A stretch of DNA of 64,000 bases from DAOTTY01 sp034437575 (GTDB taxonomy: Bacteria > Chloroflexota > Anaerolineae > Aggregatilineales > Phototrophicaceae). Made by a program: the position numbers and the translations under genes. The DNA is taken from positions 62,001 through 126,000 of the forward strand of contig DAOTTY010000081.1 of assembly GCA_034437575.1 (NCBI GenBank), given 5' to 3'. The notes under the pieces are model-generated. The model worked only from the letters and a program-made list of their open reading frames with translations, had not been told where the DNA came from and ran no database searches. Below are positions 8,378-16,136 of the stretch, one piece after another (the first letter of the stretch is position 1; the number at the start of each line of letters is the position of its first letter).

Positions 8378-9190
8378 ATGAACAAAATACGATGGGGAAT
8401 AAGTTTGTTGGTGGGGGCGGCCAGTCTAATGGGCCTGTCTGTATTTCAGGTGCAGTCACAAATCGCAATTCCCACTTCCACCCCTGCCCAAATTCGACTG
8501 GCCAGCGTTACCCCACCACCCGATGTAACCAGCACGTCAATCGGTCAGGATTCAGGCTTCGCCATCAGCGGTGAGACGGCCACACCCAGCGGCATCGTTA
8601 TGATTGAGCCGATCTCAGAAGTCAACGTGCGCTCCAGCCCGGAAATTGCAGAAGACAATCGCCTGGGTGCCATACAAGCAGGCGAGCGTTATATGGTTGT
8701 GGGTCAATATTTTAACTGGTTGCAAATCCAATACGAATTGGCACCAGACCAGCGAGCCTGGGTCTATGCTGATTTGGTCGAGGTTATTGGCGGAGATACG
8801 ACAAACATTCCGACGGTGGTTGTTAATGCTACACCCACTCCAGATCCACTTACTGATGGCGCAACACAAACTCGTGAGGCAATTCTGGCAGAGCCGGGCG
8901 GCGAACTAACCGTGACCGCGCTGTCACGTATTATCACACTTCCAGAGGGGGTAGTGGAGGCTGGTAATGGGGAGGGGTTCGTCGTTAGTAACGAAACACC
9001 TCTGCCAACATTCACCTATCCGCCGGGTGTATTGGTGGGGGTACCGACGTTAGAAGCTACTCGTGATATTCAGTTGTCAAGCAGTCAGCCGGCATCATCG
9101 GGGAACGTTGGGGGTGTTGCGCCCATTTTGCCGATTTTAGGGTTGGCCCTTTTCGGTATTGTGGGCATCATGATTAGTTTAGTTCGCTAA
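8378..9190 (+). CDS. Exported SH3b-domain protein with C-terminal membrane anchor
   Basis: 270 residues: signal peptide (1-28), a Thr/Pro/Ser-rich stretch, one bacterial SH3 domain (about 75-130, EVNVRSSPEI to RAWVYADLVEV), a low-complexity linker and a hydrophobic C-terminal helix (about 245-268) ending in Arg. SH3b domains bind peptidoglycan or peptides. It is 15 bases downstream of the LysM-M23 gene, so it probably works on the cell wall with that peptidase. Substrate unknown. Confidence 0.75.
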   Translation: MNKIRWGISLLVGAASLMGLSVFQVQSQIAIPTSTPAQIRLASVTPPPDVTSTSIGQDSGFAISGETATPSGIVMIEPISEVNVRSSPEIAEDNRLGAIQAGERYMVVGQYFNWLQIQYELAPDQRAWVYADLVEVIGGDTTNIPTVVVNATPTPDPLTDGATQTREAILAEPGGELTVTALSRIITLPEGVVEAGNGEGFVVSNETPLPTFTYPPGVLVGVPTLEATRDIQLSSSQPASSGNVGGVAPILPILGLALFGIVGIMISLVR

Positions 9191-9198
9191 CAGAACCG

Positions 9199-9233
9199 AC
9201 GTGGGGCATAATTATGGCAACTGCGCCCCACGT
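9199..9233. terminator. Hairpin between convergent genes
   Basis: A 9-bp perfect stem (ACGTGGGGC with GCCCCACGT) and a 17-base loop lie between the stop codons of the SH3 gene and the Fe-S carrier gene. There is no strong T-run, so termination efficiency is uncertain. The placement suits a bidirectional terminator. Confidence 0.45.
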
Positions 9234-9261
9234 TCAGCTATCTGGATATAGCTTATTGAAA

Positions 9262-9678
9262 TTAGTGGCTGCAGGTGCCGCAACCAGCGCCCTCAGCCGC
9301 CTCACCATCTTCCGTCTTGAAGGATTGTCCGCAACCGCAACTAGAAGCAGCATTCGGGTTGTCAATGCGGAAGCCGCCACCCATCAGGCTGTCTACGAAG
9401 TCAATGGTGGCACCTTCCAGATAGATCATGCTAGTGGGGTCAACCACCAGGCGCGAACCGTTATTCACATCAACGACGTAATCTGTTTCACGCGGTGATT
9501 GTTCGAAAGCCATGCCATATTGCATCCCGGAACAGCCCCCACCAGATACAAATATACGCAACACATGATCCGGAATCTCGCGTTGTGCCATCAAGTTCTT
9601 GATGGTACTTGCTGCTGAATCTGTGATGGTGATTGCAAATTGGTTTACTGCTTTGTCTATCGGTTCCATCGTAGTCAT
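9262..9678 (-). CDS. A-type iron-sulfur cluster carrier/insertion protein (IscA/ErpA/HesB family)
   Basis: 138 residues with the family signature: the first Cys in GGGCSGMQYG, a hydrophobic strand SMIYLEGATIDFVDS, and the pair in SSCGCGQSF. These three Cys carry a Fe-S cluster for delivery to apoproteins. The N-terminus is about 20 residues longer than in E. coli proteins, and the C-terminus adds an acidic tail with two more Cys (GCGTCSH). AAGGGGA is its ribosome site. It follows the SufR-like gene by 64 bases and has its own promoter, which fits iron-sulfur regulation. Confidence 0.9.
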   Translation of the reverse strand: MTTMEPIDKAVNQFAITITDSAASTIKNLMAQREIPDHVLRIFVSGGGCSGMQYGMAFEQSPRETDYVVDVNNGSRLVVDPTSMIYLEGATIDFVDSLMGGGFRIDNPNAASSCGCGQSFKTEDGEAAEGAGCGTCSH

Positions 9679-9717
9679 TGAAAATCCCCTTAAATGGTTA
9701 ATTTGATTTACTTAAGC

Positions 9718-9746
9718 AGTTTAGCATACCCTTTTAACGAGGTCAA
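9718..9746 (-). promoter_or_regulatory. Promoter of the Fe-S carrier gene
   Basis: On the minus strand TTGACC (9746-9741) is followed 17 bases later by TAAACT (9723-9718). It overlaps the stop codon of the upstream regulator and allows the carrier gene to be transcribed alone. Confidence 0.45.
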
Positions 9747-10399
9747 TTAAGCTCACGATCATCATCGTAATCATAGGGAATTAGATAACCGCAACTCGCT
9801 TCCCCATCTGTGATGAGCGAGACTCGCTGGGGAACCCGACCTACAAGGGATGCAACGAGGCGAGCATCCATTTTGCACAGTGCATGGCCCTTCGTAGCAA
9901 CCTCATGGTAGGGGCAGTTGTACGTGTGTAAAATGTATCCGTCATCAGTGGTTTCGTAACGGGCTGTGTAACCATGTTTATTGAGGTATTCCACAGCCCG
10001 GTCAAGCCGGTGAAGGAGGGGAAGGTCTTCTGGAATGGTTGCACAGGAAGCCATATCATCGGCTACACCTTCCAATATCACATTAAATGCGTTTTGTGGC
10101 ATCTGGTTTTGCATAACATCCAGCAGCTTACCCGTTAGCACCGCATAGTTCGTAGGCATGTGCTTTTGGGCTTCTTCTGTAAGATGGTAAACATACTGTG
10201 GGCGTCCCGGCTTATCATGGTGCTGGCACTCTGTTGTTGTGATGCAATTTTGTTTTTGCAACAAGTTAAGGTGGTGCCGCACAGTGACAGCCGTTATCCC
10301 ATCGCCACGCCGCTCGTGCAGCGCCTCAACGATTTCTCGAACGGTAGACTGCCCCCGCTCATTCAATACTTCAAGGATTTGCTTGCGTGTGGTTTGCAT
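9743..10399 (-). CDS. sufR: SufR-type iron-sulfur-sensing transcriptional repressor
   Basis: 218 residues: an N-terminal winged helix (about 1-75, TVREIVEALHERRG, AVTVRHHLNLLQK, PGRPQYVYHLT) and a C-terminal sensor with Cys residues spaced C-x12-C (in NCPYH and ALCKM) and a further Cys before GYLIPY, as in SufR proteins that hold a [4Fe-4S] cluster. Known: SufR represses Fe-S assembly genes when clusters are sufficient and often represses itself. The downstream gene is a Fe-S carrier. A palindrome overlapping its own -35 box supports autorepression. No sufBCDS genes are in the window. Confidence 0.85.
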   Translation of the reverse strand: MQTTRKQILEVLNERGQSTVREIVEALHERRGDGITAVTVRHHLNLLQKQNCITTTECQHHDKPGRPQYVYHLTEEAQKHMPTNYAVLTGKLLDVMQNQMPQNAFNVILEGVADDMASCATIPEDLPLLHRLDRAVEYLNKHGYTARYETTDDGYILHTYNCPYHEVATKGHALCKMDARLVASLVGRVPQRVSLITDGEASCGYLIPYDYDDDRELN

Positions 10400-10434
10400 G
10401 TTTTTGGTCTATTATGCTAATTACTATCATCGAA

Positions 10435-10464
10435 ATCATATCATCAGGCTTCTGGGACTGTCAA
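10435..10464 (-). promoter_or_regulatory. Promoter of sufR
   Basis: Minus strand: perfect -35 TTGACA (10464-10459), 18-base spacer, -10 TATGAT (10440-10435), 36 bases before the ATG at 10399. The -35 box shares bases with the 10460-10477 palindrome. Confidence 0.6.
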
Positions 10465-10477
10465 ACAGTGGTTTGAC
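10460..10477. promoter_or_regulatory. Candidate SufR operator palindrome
   Basis: GTCAAAC-agtg-GTTTGAC is a perfect inverted repeat with 7-base arms. It covers the -35 of the sufR promoter and ends seven bases before the -35 of the forward promoter at 10485. It resembles the CAAC-N6-GTTG boxes reported for cyanobacterial SufR. Assignment to SufR is inference. Confidence 0.5.
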
Positions 10478-10484
10478 CTGGTTA

Positions 10485-10513
10485 TTGACCAATTTGCCAA
10501 TCACGGACACAAT
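10485..10513 (+). promoter_or_regulatory. Likely promoter of the pheA operon
   Basis: TTGACC (10485-10490), 17-base spacer and a weak CACAAT (10508-10513) lie 49 bases before the GTG at 10562. The -35 is good, the -10 poor. Confidence 0.35.
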
Positions 10514-10561
10514 GCCGTGCATTCATTGGTGGCTGGCACAACTACAAAGGATTGAACTTAC

Positions 10562-11398
10562 GTGAGAGACGTTGTGGCTTTCCAGGGCGTACCGGGAGCC
10601 TACTCTGAACAGGCAATCCGGCAGCATTTTGGCGACGGGGTTGATGTGTTACCATGCCCCAGCCTGACAGAGTTGTTTGAACAAATCCAAACGCGGCAAG
10701 TGGAGTATGGCATCTTACCAGTAGAAAATGCGCTTGCTGGTGCAGTAGACCAGGCTTATGAACTGTTACTCGATCATGATCTCCGCATTCAAGCAGAGGT
10801 TATTTTGCATGTGCATCATGCCCTGTTGGCACCGGCAGGGACTCAATTAGATAAGCTTCAGGCGGTGCGCTCTCATCCGCAAGCCCTTGCACAATGCGAA
10901 AAATTTCTTAAGCGCAACAACATTCAGCCCATTCCATCGTATGACACTGCCGGGTCAGCTCGCATGATCTCTGAGGAAAAACCGGAAGGTATTGGGGCAA
11001 TTGCAAGTGCCTTAGCGGGGCAATTGTACAAGTTGGACGTACTGGCCAACGAAATCGAAGATGTCCCTTTCAATTACACGAGGTTTTTCGTGCTGGGTCA
11101 CGATGACCCGGCTTTGGGAACGTACAATAAAACTTCACTGGTGTTCGCCACACGTCATCGTCCTGCTGCGTTGTATGATTGCCTGGGCGAGTTTGCGTCA
11201 CGCGGATTGAACCTGACTAAGATCGAGTCGCGTCCCCGGCGCAATCGCCCCTGGGAGCCTGTCTTCTACGTGGATGTTGAAGGTCATTGGCAGGATGATG
11301 AGTTACAAGAAGCGTTAGTGCGTATTTTACAGCGGGCATCTTTTGTGAAAATGCTAGGGTCCTATCCGGCAGTGAAGACACGGTCAGTCGGGATTTAG
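10562..11398 (+). CDS. pheA: Prephenate dehydratase
   Basis: 278 residues converting prephenate to phenylpyruvate for phenylalanine synthesis. Seen: N-terminal VAFQGVPGAYSEQA, PVENALAG, the catalytic NYTRF motif (about residue 180) and a C-terminal ACT domain with the Phe-binding ESRP motif (about 223). So it is a monofunctional, feedback-regulated enzyme of normal length. The start is GTG, chosen because the sequence homologous to other PheA proteins begins at VAFQG. It heads a run with asd (11 bases on), hisD and a kinase gene. Confidence 0.93.
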   Translation: MRDVVAFQGVPGAYSEQAIRQHFGDGVDVLPCPSLTELFEQIQTRQVEYGILPVENALAGAVDQAYELLLDHDLRIQAEVILHVHHALLAPAGTQLDKLQAVRSHPQALAQCEKFLKRNNIQPIPSYDTAGSARMISEEKPEGIGAIASALAGQLYKLDVLANEIEDVPFNYTRFFVLGHDDPALGTYNKTSLVFATRHRPAALYDCLGEFASRGLNLTKIESRPRRNRPWEPVFYVDVEGHWQDDELQEALVRILQRASFVKMLGSYPAVKTRSVGI

Positions 11399-11409
11399 AA
11401 AGGTAAGTC

Positions 11410-12501
11410 ATGGCGAAAAAACTTGATGTTGCGGTGCTTGGCGCGACGGGGGCGGTGGGGCAGCGCTTTGTGCAACTTCTTGAACATCACCCCTGGTTTC
11501 AAGTGGCAGAAGTTGTGGGGTCTGAGCGCAGTGCTGGTAAGCTGTATGGCGAAGCTGTGAATTGGGTGCTGGATGGCCAACCCGACGAGCGTGTTGCCGG
11601 GCTGAGGGTTCAGGCACTGGATCATGACATTCGCTCACTATTGGTCTTCTCTGCGTTGCCAAAACAAGCTGCTGATCCGATTGAGATGGAGCTTGCTGGA
11701 CGAGGGCATGTGGTTTGCACAAATGCCTCCGCCAATCGCATGGTGGAAGATGTGCCGCTACTGCTACCTGAAGTCAATGAAAGCCATCTGCAACTGATTG
11801 ATGTTCAACGGGCTAACCGCAACTGGACAACAGGGGCGTTGGTCGCCAACTCTAACTGTACAACTATGCCAGTGGTGATGGCCCTAAAACCACTGATGCG
11901 CTTTGGAATTGAGCAATTCCATATGGTTAGCATGCAGGCTATCAGTGGCGCAGGTTACCCTGGCGTCGCTTCACTGGATATTATTGACAACGTTGTGCCT
12001 TATGTCAGTGGTGATGAACATAAGATGGAAACCGAAACCTTACGGATGCTTGGCGTTTACAATGGCGGCAGCATCAATTGGCTAAAGGCAAAAGCCAGTG
12101 CAGCCTGTAATCGTGTGCCTGTGGTAGACGGTCACTTAGTCAATATTTCGGTCAAGCTGGCAGAGCAACCTGACTTCGAGTTGATTATCCAGGCGTGGGA
12201 TGATTATTTGACAGCGAACATTGTTCAGGTTTTGCCCAGTGCCCCTGAACGCCCGGTTCAATACCTGCGGCAGACGGATCGCCCCCAGATTCGCAGAGAT
12301 CGCAACGCAGGCAATGGGATGACGACATCAGTAGGGCGACTGCGAGCGTGCAATCTGCTTGGTTACAAGTTCGCAGCGCTGACGCACAACACCATTCGTG
12401 GGGCTGCCGGGTGCAGCGTTCTGAATGCTGAACTCATGGCTGTGCGAGGATACATTCACGAGTTCAACCCTACACCTGACGTCCACGAAGTTACAATGTA
12501 G
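11410..12501 (+). CDS. asd: Aspartate-semialdehyde dehydrogenase
   Basis: 363 residues reducing aspartyl phosphate to aspartate semialdehyde with NADPH, feeding lysine/diaminopimelate, threonine and methionine. Seen: the dinucleotide loop GATGAVGQRF (residues 11-20), the catalytic Cys in NSNCTT (about 153) and QAISGAGYPG, which place it in the archaeal/fungal-like subclass. An AAGG ribosome site precedes the ATG. The dapL gene at 30255 acts later in the same lysine branch. Confidence 0.93.
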   Translation: MAKKLDVAVLGATGAVGQRFVQLLEHHPWFQVAEVVGSERSAGKLYGEAVNWVLDGQPDERVAGLRVQALDHDIRSLLVFSALPKQAADPIEMELAGRGHVVCTNASANRMVEDVPLLLPEVNESHLQLIDVQRANRNWTTGALVANSNCTTMPVVMALKPLMRFGIEQFHMVSMQAISGAGYPGVASLDIIDNVVPYVSGDEHKMETETLRMLGVYNGGSINWLKAKASAACNRVPVVDGHLVNISVKLAEQPDFELIIQAWDDYLTANIVQVLPSAPERPVQYLRQTDRPQIRRDRNAGNGMTTSVGRLRACNLLGYKFAALTHNTIRGAAGCSVLNAELMAVRGYIHEFNPTPDVHEVTM

Positions 12502-12538
12502 AATGTAGGCAATGAGTTAATCCAACTGGAGCCTTACC

Positions 12539-13849
12539 GTGATTCAGTTTTTACAGTTAGACCAGCTTACTGCTACAGACAGGCATAAGCTGATGAAGCG
12601 TGCCGAGCAAGACATTAGCGACTTGCTGCCGCTGGCACAGGAAGTGACAGCACGCATCCGTGATGAGGGAGATGCAGCGGTCGTTGAGTATACACAGCGC
12701 TTTGACGCTGAGACCTTCTCCGCAGATATGCTAAAGGCTACTTCGGAGGATTTTGCTACGGCCCGTGCTTCGCTAGAGCCGGAGATTATCCAGGCCATCG
12801 AAGACGCCCACGCCAACATTCACAAATTCCACGCAGAGCAAATGCCCGAACCGATGTGGTTCATGGAAGTGCAACCCGGCATTATGGCTGGCGAAAAAAC
12901 AACACCTATCGCCAGCGTTGGCCTGTATGTACCGCGTGGCAAGGGTGCTTTCCCATCTGTCATGCTGATGCTGGCAACCCCGGCTAAGGTTGCGGGCGTG
13001 CCGAAAATCATCGTTGTCACCCCGCCTGCGCCAAATGGCAAACCAGATGCTGCGGCACTGGTCGCGGCGGAGATTTGTGGTGTGGATGAAGTGTACGCAG
13101 TGGGCGGGATGCAGGCCATTGGTGCGCTGGCCTATGGCACCGAGACAATTCCAAAGGTCGATAAAGTGATTGGGCCGGGGAGCAGTTATGTGTCTGCGGC
13201 GAAGCGCCTGCTCTATGGCACCCTGGATGTTGGTCTGCCCGCCGGGCCAAGTGAGTCCGTTATCCTAGCAGATGAACACGTTGACCCGCGCCTGGCCGCG
13301 CTTGACCTGCTGGTAGAAGCCGAGCATGGGCCGGAGTCCGCAGCGCTGCTTGTGACGCACAGCCGGGAAGTCGCTGAGAAAGCGTGTGAGGTGCTGCCAG
13401 CGTACATTGCGGAGCTACCGGAATGGCGGCGCAAGTTCGTTGAGAATGTGCTTTCTAACTATGGTGGTGTACTGCTTACCGACAGCCTGGAAGCGTCCAT
13501 TGCATTCATCAACGAATATGCACCGGAACATCTGGAGGTGCTGACTGCCGAGCCGTTTATCACGCTTAATAAGATCACGAACGCTGGCGAAATTCTACTG
13601 GGCAGCATGACCCCGATTCCAACGGCGAATTACTGCCTGGGCCTGAATGCTATTTTGCCGACAGGTGGATTTGCCCGCACTTTTTCTTCTGTAAGCGTAC
13701 AGGACTTCCTGAAGCGCTCTGGTGTAGGCTATCTGTCTCGTGAAGGTTATGAGCGCTTGCAGGGCACAACGGTGACTTTGGCAGACTACGAGGGCTTCCC
13801 AGCCCACGCGATGTCGATTCGCAAACGCAATGAAATTATCGGGCTATGA
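12539..13849 (+). CDS. hisD: Histidinol dehydrogenase
   Basis: 436 residues oxidising L-histidinol to histidine in two NAD-dependent, zinc-requiring steps. Recognisable blocks are YVPRGKGAFPSVMLM, VGGMQAIGALAYGT, the signature GPGSSYVSAAKR, AGPSES, the region AEHGPES and EYAPEHLE near residue 325. Full normal length. The start is GTG. The stop overlaps the start of the kinase gene by four bases (ATGA). hisG and hisZ lie just beyond, convergently transcribed. Confidence 0.95.
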   Translation: MIQFLQLDQLTATDRHKLMKRAEQDISDLLPLAQEVTARIRDEGDAAVVEYTQRFDAETFSADMLKATSEDFATARASLEPEIIQAIEDAHANIHKFHAEQMPEPMWFMEVQPGIMAGEKTTPIASVGLYVPRGKGAFPSVMLMLATPAKVAGVPKIIVVTPPAPNGKPDAAALVAAEICGVDEVYAVGGMQAIGALAYGTETIPKVDKVIGPGSSYVSAAKRLLYGTLDVGLPAGPSESVILADEHVDPRLAALDLLVEAEHGPESAALLVTHSREVAEKACEVLPAYIAELPEWRRKFVENVLSNYGGVLLTDSLEASIAFINEYAPEHLEVLTAEPFITLNKITNAGEILLGSMTPIPTANYCLGLNAILPTGGFARTFSSVSVQDFLKRSGVGYLSREGYERLQGTTVTLADYEGFPAHAMSIRKRNEIIGL

Positions 13850-15114
13850 GCGCGGATCTGCTTCAGCAAATCCAGCAGATGCAGTACAACGACAGGGGCG
13901 CAGCCGAAGCGCTCCTCGTCCGTTTTATTAGAGACACGTTTCCGCTTAATGTGGCATCGGTACAGTTAAACCCGTCGGCAGTCTCCCTCAACTCCTTCAA
14001 CGGTTTCCTCACACTAACCGATGGTAAGCGCCTGTTCTTCAAAACCCACACCGAATCAGATAATATCATCGGGGAATACTATCGTGCGTCGGTGCTGGCG
14101 GATGCGGGTTACCCGGTGATTCAGCCAGTTTACAGTTCGACTGAGGCCGGCAAGCATCTACTCATCTATGAGGTAATCGAGTCGCCATCGGTGTTTGAGG
14201 TTGCCTGGGATATTGAGCTTGGCAACGCAGATTCGTTAGGGGGCCTTACTGCTGCACAGAATCAAGCGGATGATGACCTGCTTGATCTGTACAAGGCCAC
14301 GCTACGGTCTCAGAAAGCCGCTGACGCCGCAAAGGAGCCAATTCACCAGCTATTCCACCATCGGCTTACAAAAGGGCGTCTGGAGCGATTCTACGGCCCA
14401 CTGCCGGGCCAGCCGCTCTCTGATTCTATTCGGGTGGTGCTACCTGATGGGGAAACCACAATGCAAGCCATACGCAGGACCCGCTGGCTCGTCAACGGGC
14501 AGGCATACACCGACACCCTGGACGATATTATTGGCAGAGCGGTGCGTCTACTCGCGCCAGCCCAGGCGGGTCCGTCAGTCATTGGTCATGGTGACGCACA
14601 CAACGGTAATGTGTTCTTTGAGCGCGATCCACAGGGCAGTCGATTATTATACTTTGATCCGGCATTTGCTGGCCGCCACCATCCGCTGCTCGATCTGACT
14701 AAGCCACTGTTCCACAATGTATTCGCCATGTGGATGTACTATCCGCAAGAAAAACGCGACGTGACCACCATTGAGCTAGTTCAAAACGGCAGCGATTGGA
14801 TTGTGACGCATGATTATAGCTTGCCGCCTGTGCGCCATATGTTTCTTCGGAGTAAGCTAGATCGGGTGTTGGTGCCAACGTTACAGCTATTGCAAGCTGA
14901 GGGTGTGCTGCGTGAAGACTGGCGAGATTATCTTAAATGTGCGCTGTTCTGCTGCCCGTTCCTAACGATGAACCTGGCCGATGATAAACGCTTCCCACCG
15001 CCGATTACACTGCTGGGCCTTACGATGGCTGTTGAAATGGGCGCGGAAAGCCACGGTGAGCGCAGCCTGATTGACCGCGCTTTGGATGAAGTTTCACAAC
15101 AGTTAGACAGTTAG
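13846..15114 (+). CDS. APH/ChoK-family small-molecule kinase, substrate unknown
   Basis: 422 residues of the aminoglycoside-phosphotransferase-like fold. Seen: a degenerate N-lobe (FNGFLTLTDGKRLFFKTH, the Lys as likely ATP ligand), the catalytic loop VIGHGDAHNGN (about residues 246-256) and the metal-binding Asp in LYFDPA. The family phosphorylates antibiotics, choline, homoserine or sugars. Translation is probably coupled to hisD, and hisG/hisZ follow convergently, so a role linked to histidine metabolism is possible but unproven. The stop overlaps that of hisG (TTAG). The length is greater than most APH proteins (about 260-350). Confidence 0.75.
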   Translation: MSADLLQQIQQMQYNDRGAAEALLVRFIRDTFPLNVASVQLNPSAVSLNSFNGFLTLTDGKRLFFKTHTESDNIIGEYYRASVLADAGYPVIQPVYSSTEAGKHLLIYEVIESPSVFEVAWDIELGNADSLGGLTAAQNQADDDLLDLYKATLRSQKAADAAKEPIHQLFHHRLTKGRLERFYGPLPGQPLSDSIRVVLPDGETTMQAIRRTRWLVNGQAYTDTLDDIIGRAVRLLAPAQAGPSVIGHGDAHNGNVFFERDPQGSRLLYFDPAFAGRHHPLLDLTKPLFHNVFAMWMYYPQEKRDVTTIELVQNGSDWIVTHDYSLPPVRHMFLRSKLDRVLVPTLQLLQAEGVLREDWRDYLKCALFCCPFLTMNLADDKRFPPPITLLGLTMAVEMGAESHGERSLIDRALDEVSQQLDS

Positions 15115-16136
15115 ATTGAAACGCCAAGTTTATCTGCTAGCGCCTGAAAGGTTGGGGAGCACTCCAGGAATGCAAATTTCATGGTATTTACAGTTACCTG
15201 CATACCGCCGATGCTGCGAATATACTCGACCGCAGACAGCAGGCTTTTGGCATTGATGACAATGGTCACAGCATACCAGCTTTGGCCATTGTCTGCGTCC
15301 GTTTTACTGTAAACCGGTGTAATTGATGGTCCCTGCAAACCACTTGTGATCTCGTTAGCTGTAACCTGATGGGCCACTGCCCTGGCTGATTCCCCGCGAA
15401 TGTTGGCTGTAAGCTGATAGTAACGCTTACCCAACAGGGAAGCGTCCATGTACTCCAAGATCGTGCGAAGCGTTTCCAGCAGCGATGGGTTCGCACGAAG
15501 TGCATGGCGATTGCCGATCAAACAAGCTTGTGACGAAATGATAACTCCATCACTCAGTGATTTAAGGCGGTTCTCACGCAGGGTTGTTCCCGTTTGAGTA
15601 AGGTCAACCACTGCATCCGCATAGCCTAATGTGGGGGCAGCCTCAATTGCACCGTCCGCTTTGACAAGTGTAAAATGATGCAGCCCCTGCTCATGTAAAA
15701 ACTGACGGGCAGAGCGGGTATAGGTGGTAGCAATGCGTAGGTTGCGATGCTGCTGCTCACGCAAATCAAGCGAAACATCCTTGAGGTCAAGCATGTTTTC
15801 CACATCAACCCACGCTTCCGGCACAGCGACTAACAGGCGGCAGTGCCCGTATTCAAGATCATCTTTAATAACGACAATGTTATCGTCACCGTATTCGTAA
15901 ACCACATCTAGGCCGGTGATGCCAAGCGCTGCGGTGCCATCGGCCACTTTGTAAACGATGTCTTTTACACGTTGGAACATAACATCCAGGTTGGGTACAG
16001 ACGGAATCGACCCGGTATACTGCCGTGTGTTCGGTTTCCAAACTTTCAGGCCGCTGTTTTGCAAAAAGCTCAGGGTGGGGTCAGCCAGTGCGCCTTTGCT
16101 AGGCAGCGCCATAATGATTGGGGGAGTCGTTGTCAT
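15111..16136 (-). CDS. hisG: ATP phosphoribosyltransferase, long form
   Basis: 341 residues catalysing the first committed histidine step, PRPP plus ATP to phosphoribosyl-ATP. The N-terminal part has ALPSKGALADPT and a periplasmic-binding-protein-like fold (ITGLDVVYEYG, GYADAVVDLTQTGTTLRENRL, the last being the PRPP loop). The last 75 residues (SWYAVTIVINA to FAFLE) form the ACT-like regulatory domain found only in long HisG proteins. A HisZ-like gene directly upstream overlaps it by four bases, which is odd since HisZ normally partners short HisG. Confidence 0.9.
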   Translation of the reverse strand: MTTTPPIIMALPSKGALADPTLSFLQNSGLKVWKPNTRQYTGSIPSVPNLDVMFQRVKDIVYKVADGTAALGITGLDVVYEYGDDNIVVIKDDLEYGHCRLLVAVPEAWVDVENMLDLKDVSLDLREQQHRNLRIATTYTRSARQFLHEQGLHHFTLVKADGAIEAAPTLGYADAVVDLTQTGTTLRENRLKSLSDGVIISSQACLIGNRHALRANPSLLETLRTILEYMDASLLGKRYYQLTANIRGESARAVAHQVTANEITSGLQGPSITPVYSKTDADNGQSWYAVTIVINAKSLLSAVEYIRSIGGMQVTVNTMKFAFLECSPTFQALADKLGVSI

